Notes: generated by a model from the sequence alone, not told the origin. DNA of 44,363 bases from Spirochaetota bacterium (GCA_016934935.1 JAFGRW010000097.1:1-44363); one strand, 5' to 3'; positions 8,481 through 17,288 are shown, numbered from the stretch's first letter. Program-made: numbers and translations.

Positions 8481-8579
8481 AATTGAGAGTGCGTAAGGGA
8501 ACTGGCCCGTTGACGCACGGCAACCTGTCACAAAAATAAAATTGATAAGGTGCCAATGCCAGCCCGTTTGGGGACGATT
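8481..8579 (+). promoter_or_regulatory. SAM riboswitch (S-box clan, SAM-I type) aptamer
   Basis: The conserved S-box cores are present: GGGAACTGGCCC, ACGGCAACC and AAGGTGCCAATGCCAG. P1 can form from AATTG (8481-8485) and CGATT (8575-8579), P2 from GTGCGT (8489-8494) and ACGCAC (8513-8518), and P2b from GGG/CCC (8497-8499/8506-8508). The diagnostic pseudoknot pairs CTGG (8502-8505) with CCAG (8559-8562). P3 lies at 8524-8550 and a short P4 (CCC/GGG) at 8563-8572. It binds S-adenosylmethionine and switches off methionine synthesis genes. The two genes downstream, metY and metX-metW, match that role. A SAM-I/IV variant is possible. Confidence 0.88.
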
Positions 8580-8627
8580 TGGTTCTGTTTACAGAGCAAC
8601 CACTTCCGTATCTCCAGCCTTAGCGTA

Positions 8628-8645
8628 CTCCGGAATTCTCGGAGG
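8628..8645 (+). promoter_or_regulatory. Shine-Dalgarno-sequestering hairpin of the SAM riboswitch
   Basis: CTCCG (8628-8632) pairs perfectly with CGGAG (8640-8644), covering most of the GGAGG Shine-Dalgarno (8641-8645) of the ATG at 8653. No T-rich terminator is seen between aptamer and gene. The likely expression platform is therefore translational: SAM binding would favour this hairpin. The alternative pairing that frees the site is not resolved. Confidence 0.55.
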
Positions 8646-8652
8646 TTCTATT

Positions 8653-9948
8653 ATGAACAAAAGAAACCTGAAGCAGGCAACTCTTGCACTGCACGCGGGG
8701 TTCGATGGCGATCCCGCGACAAACTCGTGCGCAGTACCGATTTACTCAACAAGCTCATATCTTTTTGACAGTACAGAACACGCCGCTAACCTCTTTGCGC
8801 TCAAAGAGTTCGGCAATATCTATTCGCGACTGGGAAACCCCACAGTGGATGTGTTTGAAAAAAGAGTCGCGGCTCTTGACGGCGGTGTCGGTGCCCTGGC
8901 CTTTGCAAGCGGAATGGCAGCGATAACCGCAGCTATTTGCACTCTTGCACATGCCGGAGAAAACATCGCAGCCTCGACAAGTCTTTACGGAGGTACAGTC
9001 ACCCTTTTCAGCTGCACCTTGCCCAAACTGGGCATTACTGTAAACTTTTTTGATCCCGAAGATCATGAATTACTCAAAAAGATTATCGACGATAAAACCA
9101 GAGCTGTCTTTATCGAATCAATAGGTAACCCTAAAAACGATATTCCCGACTGCAAAGCAATAAGCGAGATAGCTCATAACGCCGGTATTCCTTTTGTTGT
9201 CGATAATACCGTTTTGACACCTGTACAATTTCGCCCGATCGATCACGGTGCTGATATTGTAGTCTATTCTGCTACAAAATATCTAGGAGGGCACGGTACT
9301 CATGTCGGGGGAGTGATAGTAGACAGCGGCAATTTTGTATGGGCTGATGATCCCGGAAAATGGCCGGACTTTTGCCAACCGGATCCATCGTATCATGGAC
9401 TTGTCTTTACAGAAGCTCTTGCGCCAATTGGCAATATTGCTTTTATCGTTCACGCCCGCACACACTGGCTTAGGGATACAGGCGCATGCCTCAGCCCATG
9501 GGCGGCATTCCTGCTGCTTCAAGGCATTGAGACTCTGCATTTAAGAGTTCCCAGCCATATCGAAAACGCGAATACTGTTGCGAACTATCTGTCGGGTCAC
9601 GAAAAGGTTCTTTCAGTTAATCATCCATCGCTTAAAGCACATCCTCACAACAAGAGAGCAGCACAATTATTTACCTATCCCGGAAGTCCAATTGTGGGTT
9701 TTGAGGTGAAAGGAGGTATCGAAGCCGGCGCAAAGCTTATAGACAATATTAAACTTGCAAGACATCTTGCAAATATCGGTGACGCTAAAACGCTGATAAT
9801 ACATCCGGCAAGCACTACGCATCAGCAGCTTGGTGAAGAGGAGCAGCTTAAAGCCGGAGTCACCCCCGGCTACATAAGGCTTTGTGTTGGTATTGAAGAT
9901 GTGAATGACATAATAGCCGATTTGGAACAGGCCTTATCAGCAGTATAA
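8653..9948 (+). CDS. metY: O-acetylhomoserine sulfhydrylase (Cys/Met metabolism PLP enzyme)
   Basis: This 431-residue enzyme belongs to the Cys/Met-metabolism PLP family. It forms homocysteine from O-acetylhomoserine and sulfide. The PLP lysine is K209 in VYSATKYLGGHGTHVGG. Other conserved parts are the YSRLGNPTVDVFE region (about 57-69), ASGMAA (85-90) and the FVVDNT strand near 181-186. The start at 8653 has a GGAGG Shine-Dalgarno seven bases upstream; an upstream TTG at 8542 would begin inside the riboswitch and is rejected. Length and the GGHGTHVGG signature favour MetY over cystathionine synthase. It is followed by metX-metW 92 bp later, so both enzymes of direct sulfhydrylation are co-transcribed under SAM control. 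Confidence 0.92.
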   Translation: MNKRNLKQATLALHAGFDGDPATNSCAVPIYSTSSYLFDSTEHAANLFALKEFGNIYSRLGNPTVDVFEKRVAALDGGVGALAFASGMAAITAAICTLAHAGENIAASTSLYGGTVTLFSCTLPKLGITVNFFDPEDHELLKKIIDDKTRAVFIESIGNPKNDIPDCKAISEIAHNAGIPFVVDNTVLTPVQFRPIDHGADIVVYSATKYLGGHGTHVGGVIVDSGNFVWADDPGKWPDFCQPDPSYHGLVFTEALAPIGNIAFIVHARTHWLRDTGACLSPWAAFLLLQGIETLHLRVPSHIENANTVANYLSGHEKVLSVNHPSLKAHPHNKRAAQLFTYPGSPIVGFEVKGGIEAGAKLIDNIKLARHLANIGDAKTLIIHPASTTHQQLGEEEQLKAGVTPGYIRLCVGIEDVNDIIADLEQALSAV

Positions 9949-9962
9949 CCAGTTATTATAAC

Positions 9963-10004
9963 TTTATACCCAGTGCAGTTATATTTTACCGCACCGGGTA
10001 TAAA
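9963..10004 (+). repeat. Intercistronic hairpin between metY and metX-metW
   Basis: TTTATACCC-A-GTGC (9963-9976) pairs with GCAC-C-GGGTATAAA (9991-10004): 13 base pairs with one mismatch and a 14-base loop. No T run follows, so it is more likely an mRNA processing or stability element than a full terminator. A short near-direct repeat, GTTATTA(TA)ACTTTATACC, overlaps its left arm and recurs just upstream of the next start codon. Confidence 0.55.
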
Positions 10005-10040
10005 ATCAGAACCGTTATTACTTTATACCATAAAGGACTT

Positions 10041-11822
10041 ATGCCTATGACAGGAACAGACGAACAAAACTATCATATCAAAGAATATCACAAATTTTAT
10101 ACAAGTACTGAACCACTTGTATTAAAAAGTGGAGATTCACTCTCTGAGTTTACACTCTGTTACGAAACCCATGGAATTCTTAATGGTGACAGCAGCAACG
10201 CCATACTGATTTTTCATGCCTTAAGCGGCGATTCACATATTGCAAAACATCACAACGATGACCACCCGGGCTGGTGGGATGTACTTGTCGGTCCAGGCAA
10301 GTATATTGACACCAATACATTTTTTGTTATCTGCGCCAATACAATTGGCGGCTGCAGCGGGTCAACCGGTCCAGGCAATATCAACCCTGACTCCGGCCGT
10401 ATTTACGGTTCCGCTTTTCCCGATATTACAATCGAAGACATGGCGGCTGCCCAAAAAATATTGATAGATTATCTGGGTATAAAAAAACTGCACGCAGTTA
10501 TAGGCGGTTCTATGGGTGGGCAGCTTGCCCTCTCCTGGGGAATTCTATTTCCGGATTCTGCACATAGAATAGTATTACTGGCAACATCGGCCAGATTATC
10601 AAGCCAGGCTCTGGCTTTTGATATTGTCGGACGCAACGCAATAAGACATGACCAGAACTTTCACGATGGAGAGTACGCCCTAAAAGGCGTTGTTCCAAAA
10701 AACGGTCTTGCCATCGCTCGAATGATAGGGCATATCACCTACCTGTCGGCTGAAGTAATGCGTGATAAATTTGAAAGCTCCCGTCATAATCCAAGAGATA
10801 TTGATACCTCTTTTGAAAAAAACTTCTCCGTTGGCAGTTATCTGAGCTATCAGGGGGAAAAATTTGTGGAACGATTTGATGCAAACAGCTACATAACCCT
10901 GACTCAGGCTCTTGACAGCTTTGACCAGGGTTCTACTGCTGAAGATATCGCCGGCAAATTACGAAATTCCGGATCAAAATGGCTTATCCTTAGTTTTAGC
11001 AGCGACTGGTTGTTTACACCGGAAGATTCTCTAAAAATAACAGAGGCTCTGATTCTTAATCATATACCTGTAAGCCACCACTGTATTCAAAGCAGCGCCG
11101 GACACGACGCTTTTTTAATCGAAAACGACAGTAAGCAATATGGGACATTGATATCCAATTTTCTGCAACCAGACAGTGAGAATAACGCAAACTGCTGCAA
11201 TATTGAAGACACCAACACTGTTCTTCTGCCGGGTCGTAACGACCTCTCTTTTTTTGCTCAACTTATTGCACCGGAATCAAGCGTTTTGGATCTCGGATCA
11301 GGAAACGGAGAGCTTCTTGCCTGCCTAAAGGGAAAAGGAGCAACACACATACAGGGGCTGGATATAGATTTTGAAGCAATTTCTAACTGTGTTAAGAAAG
11401 ATATACCGGCTATAAGTTTCGATCTCGCGAATCCACTTCCTTTTCCCGACAACCATTTCGATTATGTAATACTCTCCCTTACTCTTCAGGCAGTAAAGAA
11501 TACTGAACAGATATTAACCGAAATCACAAGAGTTGGCAAACAGGCTGTTATCAGTATTCCGAATTTCGCATATTATAAACTTCGAAAAATGTTTAACGAC
11601 AAGGGACTGGCCCCTGTATCTCCCGGAATACTTCATTACCAGTGGTACAATACCCCCAATATAAGGTTTTTTTCAATAAATGATTTCGAGATATTATGCG
11701 ATACTCTGAACATAAGAATCACAAAGCGATATGCTTTTGATACTGAATCTGCACAGACAATCGATAAAGAGATTAACAGCATGGCCGATTTGGCCGTTTA
11801 TATTTTGGGAAAAGCCGGATGA
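10041..11822 (+). CDS. metX-metW: Fused homoserine O-acyltransferase (MetX) and MetW methyltransferase-like protein
   Basis: This 593-residue protein joins two enzymes. Residues 1-380 are the MetX alpha/beta-hydrolase, which acylates homoserine, with nucleophile S157 (GGSMGGQ), D322 (SDWLF) and H355 (SAGHDAF) as the catalytic triad. The acyl donor (acetyl-CoA or succinyl-CoA) cannot be decided by eye, although the neighbouring metY suggests acetyl. Residues about 396-593 are a MetW-like Rossmann methyltransferase domain: VLDLGSGNGELL at about 415-426, then FPDNHFDYVILS. In many bacteria MetX and MetW are encoded by adjacent genes and MetW is needed for full MetX activity; here they share one chain joined by a short linker near 380-395. 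AAAGGA precedes the start; a second Met at residue 3 is an alternative. Confidence 0.9.
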   Translation: MPMTGTDEQNYHIKEYHKFYTSTEPLVLKSGDSLSEFTLCYETHGILNGDSSNAILIFHALSGDSHIAKHHNDDHPGWWDVLVGPGKYIDTNTFFVICANTIGGCSGSTGPGNINPDSGRIYGSAFPDITIEDMAAAQKILIDYLGIKKLHAVIGGSMGGQLALSWGILFPDSAHRIVLLATSARLSSQALAFDIVGRNAIRHDQNFHDGEYALKGVVPKNGLAIARMIGHITYLSAEVMRDKFESSRHNPRDIDTSFEKNFSVGSYLSYQGEKFVERFDANSYITLTQALDSFDQGSTAEDIAGKLRNSGSKWLILSFSSDWLFTPEDSLKITEALILNHIPVSHHCIQSSAGHDAFLIENDSKQYGTLISNFLQPDSENNANCCNIEDTNTVLLPGRNDLSFFAQLIAPESSVLDLGSGNGELLACLKGKGATHIQGLDIDFEAISNCVKKDIPAISFDLANPLPFPDNHFDYVILSLTLQAVKNTEQILTEITRVGKQAVISIPNFAYYKLRKMFNDKGLAPVSPGILHYQWYNTPNIRFFSINDFEILCDTLNIRITKRYAFDTESAQTIDKEINSMADLAVYILGKAG

Positions 11823-12038
11823 TCAGAGATTATTTTTGTAAATTTTATCTTAAATTTGCCTTGATTACTGGGAAATTTAGCTAAACATGCCCAACAGATG
11901 CTTTTTTGGTCTGTTTTGGCAACTTCAGTGTTAAATTATTGTATATTGACTTTGGCTAGGGCGAGAGCCTTTATTTATCGCAAAATAGCTTCTCTTGATC
12001 TACCAAACTCATTAATCCAATTTCAAAAGAGGTACTAT

Positions 12039-12503
12039 ATGAAACGTATTATAATGTTTATTGCTATTTTCACATTGCTTACTGTCACCGGATTTACTTT
12101 TGCAAACGCTGCTGACCCCGTAGAGGGCTACTGGAAAAGCATCGATGAAGACTCAGGAAAACCAACTGCTTTTTGGAAGTTTTCAGTGAAGGGCTCAGTG
12201 CTTACCGGCCGGATAATAAGCTATAAGGACATGAAAGACGGTGATGTCTGTGACAAATGCAAGGGTTCCTTCAAAAACAAACCTATTTTAAAAACCAGCT
12301 GGTTACGCCTGACTGAACGTAACAGTGACGGAGTGTGGGATACCGGCTATATTGTCGATACACGCGTGGGCAAGCAGTACAAAGCCAAGGTTTGGGTCGA
12401 AGACGGGAACCTTATGGTCCGGGGATATCTCGGAGTTGCCGCTCTTGGCAGAACTCAGGTCTGGAAAAAAGCGACAAAAGACGAGGCTGCAAAGGGTCTT
12501 TAG
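12039..12503 (+). CDS. Exported DUF2147 domain protein
   Basis: This 154-residue protein has a clear Sec signal (MKRIIMFIAIFTLLTVTGFTFANA, cut before ADP). The mature part begins with GYWKSIDED and contains two close cysteines (DVCDKCKG), the pattern WDTGYIVD, a YKAKVWVEDG strand and a final LGRTQVWKK, which is the layout of DUF2147, a small periplasmic beta-rich family of unknown function. The start at 12039 has AAGAGG six bases upstream; an upstream in-frame start at 11898 would bury the signal. It is followed by a perfect intercistronic stem and an outer-membrane protein gene. Confidence 0.8.
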   Translation: MKRIIMFIAIFTLLTVTGFTFANAADPVEGYWKSIDEDSGKPTAFWKFSVKGSVLTGRIISYKDMKDGDVCDKCKGSFKNKPILKTSWLRLTERNSDGVWDTGYIVDTRVGKQYKAKVWVEDGNLMVRGYLGVAALGRTQVWKKATKDEAAKGL

Positions 12504-12533
12504 GCAACCATTGCAGTTTTATTTTAAGCTAAA

Positions 12534-12571
12534 CAGGATCAGCCGATAAATAGATTATTTTGCTGATCCTG
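12534..12571 (+). repeat. Perfect 10-bp hairpin just upstream of the outer-membrane protein gene
   Basis: CAGGATCAGC (12534-12543) pairs perfectly with GCTGATCCTG (12562-12571). The 18-base loop contains AAATA and TATTT that can extend the stem. There is no following T run. The right arm ends two bases before the AAGGA that serves the TTG start at 12584, so it could affect mRNA processing or ribosome access. Confidence 0.55.
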
Positions 12572-12583
12572 AAAGGAAAAATT

Positions 12584-13357
12584 TTGAAAAAACTATTAAG
12601 TATCTTGATCTTTTTTTGTGTTGCCGCAAACGCGGAAACCATGTTTTTAGCTGGCCCCTACGGGGGATTCAGCAGCAATACGCAAAATCTTGAAAATAAC
12701 ATAAAGCTTGAAGAAACAGCGTCTGTTTTCGGACTCTACACACAGGTTATTAACCCTGACCTGTTTCAAATTAACAATTTTCTGTACCATTCCCCCGACA
12801 TTAATGATACTAAAATAACGGGCAACCATTTTATCGCGGACTTTTATCCCTACTCCTTTGCGATTGGATCTTTGGCTGTCGGCGCCGGAATGAACTATCT
12901 TTCTACCGATACGTCACGTGACGATTTCACTATGGATCAGAGCATAGTAACTCCGTACGCGCGTATAGGGCAAAACGTAATATTCGGACAAACGACCAAC
13001 CTTCGTATTTTCCCCTGGATAGGTTTTGGTAAAAAATACTCAGAAAGCGAGGGCTCTTTTACTTTCAGCCCCGCAGAGGGAGCTCCATCGACAACTGTTC
13101 CTCTTGAGAGCGATACCGACGAAAATGTTTTTCTTACCGGTATTAATTTACACTTTACCTTCGACCGTTATTTTTGTGTTCAATTTAAATACCTTATTGA
13201 TAGAAATCTTAAGACTGAAACCAACAACTATTCGCTATCGGCAATACTTAATGCTTATGTACATAAACACGCCGGTATCTCTTACCGCTTTATGTACAAC
13301 GAATATACTACCGGAGAAGATATTATAAATATGGTTGGTATATTTTACAAGTACTGA
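12584..13357 (+). CDS. Probable outer-membrane beta-barrel protein
   Basis: This 257-residue protein has a Sec signal (KKLLSILIFFCVAANA) and then alternating hydrophobic and polar strands with many Tyr and Phe, ending in a terminal aromatic residue (VGIFYKY). These are features of small outer-membrane barrels. No family is recognised. I choose the TTG at 12584 because AAGGA lies about six bases upstream and it puts the lysine pair at the start of the signal; another TTG at 12560 is in frame but lies within the hairpin. Its stop codon sits inside a second perfect hairpin (13350-13371). Confidence 0.6.
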   Translation: MKKLLSILIFFCVAANAETMFLAGPYGGFSSNTQNLENNIKLEETASVFGLYTQVINPDLFQINNFLYHSPDINDTKITGNHFIADFYPYSFAIGSLAVGAGMNYLSTDTSRDDFTMDQSIVTPYARIGQNVIFGQTTNLRIFPWIGFGKKYSESEGSFTFSPAEGAPSTTVPLESDTDENVFLTGINLHFTFDRYFCVQFKYLIDRNLKTETNNYSLSAILNAYVHKHAGISYRFMYNEYTTGEDIINMVGIFYKY

Positions 13358-13371
13358 CAGCAGTCAGTACT
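13350..13371 (+). terminator. Hairpin over the stop codon of the outer-membrane protein gene
   Basis: AGTACTGAC (13350-13358) pairs perfectly with GTCAGTACT (13363-13371) around an AGCA loop. The stem includes the TGA stop. The following sequence is only partly T-rich, so this is a weak terminator or an mRNA 3' end protector. The next start codon is 44 bp downstream. Confidence 0.45.
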
Positions 13372-13414
13372 GTATAGTTTCTTTCGGGTTAAAAATAAAA
13401 ACCGGAGAAGGAGT

Positions 13415-14830
13415 ATGGATCTTAAACAGTTTCAATTTACAGAACACCTTATTGAACGTTTTAAAAACGAGAACCATATTCCTGTTAACTTTTACAACCG
13501 GTTCGGTCAGATACTTATTCATAAAAAAGAGAACGCGTCAGTTCATGAGGTAAATCAGCTTTTAAAATTCCGGGATACAGGAATATATTATGATCAAAAT
13601 GATTACGACACCCTAACAGGTAAAAACAGGATCTCTCACACAACCCTTAACACACAGCGATATATACCAAAGGGCTTAACCGACACTAAACTGTTTTCAC
13701 AACAAACAGCGGATAAACTGTCCCGGTTTACTTCTGACCTTTTTAACAGACTCAAGAGAGAGAGCATCGATTCGGTTACCGCCAGGAACATAGCCACTAT
13801 GCTCGCCGATATTTTCACAGACTTTTCCAAACAACCCGATGCCATGACGGGGCTTTTGAATATTCTTGAACTTATGGATGCAAGCAATGATGAGTACGAA
13901 GTAATACTTGCTGTTAAGCGTACTGTAATTTCCATGGCGCTTAAAACACGGGGAATGCTTGCCATTAATAGCGAAGAGCGGAACAGGCTCAATGATGAGA
14001 TCACAACAGTAATGATCGCCTCTCTGTTATCTGATATCGCTTTTCTTAAAATGGATCTTCCCCGAGACAGAAAGTTAACACCCCAGGAATATATAAAGAT
14101 GAAGCGTCATCCACTAATATCATATCTAATGATTGCAAATGAACATGCCCTGCCCCATAACGTTAAACATCTGGTACTCTTTCAGCACTACCGTCAAAAA
14201 GACAAACCCAACAACTACCCGGATATGTTTTTAATACAGAGCGAACTAAAAAAAAGGCTTTCAAAAATCAGCGATACCGCCTTGCAGCTTCACGCGCTTA
14301 AAACGGGGGCTATCTATTCACATAATGCCAATATTACTGGCATCGCCTCAAAGTTTTCGTATCTAACCACTCCGGCACCTTATCGGGAAAGCTATTCAGC
14401 CATAGAAGCGGTTCGTGCTATTATCAACAACGCTACATTCACCTATTCAAATCAGGCAATACGCGAATTTCTTGACTATTCGGCAATAAGCCTGTGTGAC
14501 AATAGCGAGATTATTAAATCGGGCGACATTATAATTACTGAAACCGCATCTTTTGACGGGGGCAAAAACTATGAGATTTGCATGGTGATGGAGAGTTCGC
14601 GTTTTCAAAGCCGCCCGGTAATAAAAAGATTTGCCACACTCTCACCACGTATCAAAACAAACCCCAAAACAGCTTTCGATGATTTTAATCTACTTTCAAT
14701 AGAACCTGACAAACGTCACGCCGATATTGACCTAAACCGCGACAATTCACGATTCATAGCCTATATAATTGATTCAGATCACGATCCTGCACTTTTTAAG
14801 GCCGCTACATCCCTAATTAGCCGCACCTGA
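13415..14830 (+). CDS. Degenerate HD-GYP-like protein
   Basis: This 471-residue cytoplasmic protein has a central region laid out like an HD-GYP phosphodiesterase: ASLLSDIAFLKMDLP (about 203-217), LTPQEYIKMKRHPLISY, then LVLFQHYRQKDKPNNYP. The expected HD pair of the first motif is SD here, and the HHE..DG.GYP block is eroded, keeping only one His and the final NYP. Metal binding and cyclic-di-GMP cleavage are therefore unlikely. The N-terminal 130 residues and the C-terminal part are not recognised. GGAGAAGGAG precedes the ATG. It may act as a binding or scaffold protein, as catalytically dead HD-GYP proteins are thought to do; that is inference. Confidence 0.55.
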   Translation: MDLKQFQFTEHLIERFKNENHIPVNFYNRFGQILIHKKENASVHEVNQLLKFRDTGIYYDQNDYDTLTGKNRISHTTLNTQRYIPKGLTDTKLFSQQTADKLSRFTSDLFNRLKRESIDSVTARNIATMLADIFTDFSKQPDAMTGLLNILELMDASNDEYEVILAVKRTVISMALKTRGMLAINSEERNRLNDEITTVMIASLLSDIAFLKMDLPRDRKLTPQEYIKMKRHPLISYLMIANEHALPHNVKHLVLFQHYRQKDKPNNYPDMFLIQSELKKRLSKISDTALQLHALKTGAIYSHNANITGIASKFSYLTTPAPYRESYSAIEAVRAIINNATFTYSNQAIREFLDYSAISLCDNSEIIKSGDIIITETASFDGGKNYEICMVMESSRFQSRPVIKRFATLSPRIKTNPKTAFDDFNLLSIEPDKRHADIDLNRDNSRFIAYIIDSDHDPALFKAATSLISRT

Positions 14831-14891
14831 CTTGATAAACCTTAACACCAACTCTTACCGGTTACCATCATCTTTCGACGCCGATATAGTA

Positions 14892-14919
14892 TTGACAGTG
14901 CCGACCTGTACAAAATAAT
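14892..14919 (+). promoter_or_regulatory. Promoter of prfC
   Basis: A perfect TTGACA (14892-14897) and AATAAT (14914-14919, five of six matches) are 16 bases apart. The predicted start lies about 45 bases before the prfC ATG at 14971. Confidence 0.65.
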
Positions 14920-14970
14920 GGTGTAAAGATTTACCTTGGTAATTCAAAATTATTATTGACGAGAGTATTT

Positions 14971-16578
14971 ATGAGTAATCCCGAAATTACTAAAGAGATA
15001 AACCGCCGACGAACGTTCGCTATTATTTCGCACCCTGACGCGGGCAAAACAACACTGACAGAGAAACTTCTTCTTTACGGGGGTGCGCTTGAACTTGCCG
15101 GATCCGTAAGCTCTAAAAAACAGAGTGCAACATCATCAGACTGGATGGAGCTCGAACGCAAGCGTGGTATTTCGATATCTTCGACTGTTCTGCAATTTGA
15201 GTATAACGGATACAAACTTAACCTTCTGGATACTCCCGGCCACCGGGACTTCTCGGAAGACACTTACCGCGTACTAATGGCCGTTGATTTTGTCATTATG
15301 GTTATCGATGCCGGAAAAGGTATTGAGAGTCAAACCCTTAAACTGTTTGAAATATGCCGCAAACGGGATGTTCCAATTTTTACTTTTATTAACAAACTTG
15401 ATCGCCCATCGCGACCACCACTTGATCTTATTGATGAACTTGAAAAAGTTCTTAATATTCATGCTTACCCGGCTAACTGGCCATTAGACAACGGCCCCGA
15501 CTTTAAAGGTGTTTACGACCGTTTAAAAAAAGAGTTTAATCTTTTTGAACGTGTCCCCGGAGGTTCGTACAGGGTTCCGGTTTCTCTTCACGATGCTTCG
15601 GATCCCTTTATTAAAGAGATGCTGCACGCGGAAACATACAAGGAGATAAACGAAGAGCTTGAAATGCTCGATATCGCGCAGGAAGGTTTTGATGAAGAAG
15701 CTGTTCTTGCTGGACGCACTACTCCTGTGTTTTTCGGAAGTGCGGTTAACAACTTTGGTGTTGAACTTTTACTTAAAAATCTGATCAAGTATTCGTGCCC
15801 TCCAATACCTCGCTATATCAATGGCACAGAGTTCCCTATGGAGAGCCACGTTTTTTCCGGTTTTGTTTTTAAAATACAGACAAATATGAACCCGCAACAC
15901 CGGGACCGAATGGTTTTCGCGCGCATCTGTTCAGGCGTTTTTCATCGAGACATGTCTGTTTTTAACACTCGCAGCGGAAAGGAGGTACGGCTTGGAAGCT
16001 CGCACAATATTTTTGGAAGAGATCGTGAAATTGTAGATACAGCCTATCCCGGAGATATTATTGGTTTTATCACAAATGCCGATTTCACAATCGGTGACAC
16101 AATAAGCTCAGATGCTTCAGTATCGTTTAATGAAATACCCAGATTTGCTCCTGAATGTTTCGCCTATCTTTTAAACACAACAATGTCGGCAGCAAAATCT
16201 TTTAGAAAAGGGCTCGATCATCTTCTTGCCGAGCATATCGTTCAGTCTTTCTTTTTAAATAATAATTTCGGGCAGCCTCTGCTCGGGGCTGTTGGTCCTC
16301 TTCAGTTTGAAATAATGCAGTACAGGTTAAAAGATGAGTACGGAGTCGAAACCCGACTGGAAAACAAGCCATGGCAGGTAATGCGCTGGCTTCCTTACGG
16401 TATAACCGGAGCAGAGCTTGAAAGCTCTTTACCATACAATTCGACATTCGGCTGTGACGATCAGAAACGGGAAGTTCTTTTTTTTCAAAATGAGTGGGGA
16501 TTAAAATCTTTTATAAAGGATAATCCTGACATTGAACTTTTCGATACACCTCCGACAAAAGAGGATTATAAAGGATAA
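14971..16578 (+). CDS. prfC: Peptide chain release factor 3
   Basis: This 535-residue translational GTPase recycles RF1 and RF2 from the ribosome after peptide release. The G motifs are clear: SHPDAGKTTLTEKLL (G1, about 19-33), DTPGHRDFSED (G3), and FINKLDRPSRPPLDLID (G4). The segment GSVSSKKQSATSSDWMELERKRGIS is the usual switch region of this factor. The total length matches the family (about 530). The start at 14971 gives the conserved opening EITKEINRRRTFAIISHPD; a TTG five codons upstream is in frame but unlikely. The methyltransferase gene begins eight bases after the stop. Confidence 0.95.
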   Translation: MSNPEITKEINRRRTFAIISHPDAGKTTLTEKLLLYGGALELAGSVSSKKQSATSSDWMELERKRGISISSTVLQFEYNGYKLNLLDTPGHRDFSEDTYRVLMAVDFVIMVIDAGKGIESQTLKLFEICRKRDVPIFTFINKLDRPSRPPLDLIDELEKVLNIHAYPANWPLDNGPDFKGVYDRLKKEFNLFERVPGGSYRVPVSLHDASDPFIKEMLHAETYKEINEELEMLDIAQEGFDEEAVLAGRTTPVFFGSAVNNFGVELLLKNLIKYSCPPIPRYINGTEFPMESHVFSGFVFKIQTNMNPQHRDRMVFARICSGVFHRDMSVFNTRSGKEVRLGSSHNIFGRDREIVDTAYPGDIIGFITNADFTIGDTISSDASVSFNEIPRFAPECFAYLLNTTMSAAKSFRKGLDHLLAEHIVQSFFLNNNFGQPLLGAVGPLQFEIMQYRLKDEYGVETRLENKPWQVMRWLPYGITGAELESSLPYNSTFGCDDQKREVLFFQNEWGLKSFIKDNPDIELFDTPPTKEDYKG

Positions 16579-16586
16579 TTATAAAA

Positions 16587-17234
16587 ATGTCAGACCTGAC
16601 GAGATATTCACCATGTATACTTTGCGGGGGCAGATCGGATTATTACAATAGCAACAGAAAAATAGACTATTTTTTATGTTCCAAATGCCGGGCGCTCTTC
16701 ATGAACCCGGCCTCAAGGCTTTCAATAGACGAGGAAAAAGAACGCTATCTTCAACATAATAACGATGTAAATGATCCAGGATATCAAAAATTTGTAAAAC
16801 CTGTGGTCAACCACATACTTAACTCCTTCACAAAAGAGCACAAGGGGCTTGATTTCGGCTGCGGGACAGGGCCTGTTATTTCCAAACTTCTTGCCGATTC
16901 AGGTTACACGACATCACTTTACGATCCTTTTTTTTACCCCGGAAACAGTGCGTTAAAAGATAAATATGATTACATAATCTGCTGTGAAGTCGCGGAACAC
17001 TTCACAAACCCGTCAGCCGAATTTGCACTTCTGCACTCTCTTTTAAATACTGATGGCCAGCTTATTTGCATGACCGAGCTTTTTACAGACACAGTGGACT
17101 TTGAGAAATGGCACTACAACAACGACCCTACTCACTATATCTTCTATCAAAAAGAGACACTCGCATACATTCAGAAAGCCGTCGGATTTGAATCTTTCAA
17201 AACCGACGGGCGGCTTATTGTTTTTTATAAGTAG
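16587..17234 (+). CDS. Class I SAM-dependent methyltransferase with N-terminal zinc ribbon
   Basis: This 215-residue protein starts with a four-cysteine ribbon (C10, C13, C31, C34: CILC and CSKC) followed by a methyltransferase fold. The SAM-binding glycine motif is LDFGCGTGPVISKLL (about 90-104), and the post-motif II acidic strand is IICCEVAEHF. The ribbon-plus-Methyltransf_23 layout occurs in small-molecule, lipid or glycan methyltransferases; the substrate cannot be told. It lies eight bases downstream of prfC and probably shares its mRNA, though the AAGGA upstream of its own start allows independent initiation. Confidence 0.75.
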   Translation: MSDLTRYSPCILCGGRSDYYNSNRKIDYFLCSKCRALFMNPASRLSIDEEKERYLQHNNDVNDPGYQKFVKPVVNHILNSFTKEHKGLDFGCGTGPVISKLLADSGYTTSLYDPFFYPGNSALKDKYDYIICCEVAEHFTNPSAEFALLHSLLNTDGQLICMTELFTDTVDFEKWHYNNDPTHYIFYQKETLAYIQKAVGFESFKTDGRLIVFYK

Positions 17235-17288
17235 CCGGCAAAACCGGTTGCTAAGAACCAGCCTGTGCTTTATAACAATAATACTGTG

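Noticed and set aside
8542..8652. N-terminal extension of MetY
   Set aside because: These in-frame codons lie within the SAM riboswitch and its expression platform; the GGAGG at 8641 fixes the start at 8653.
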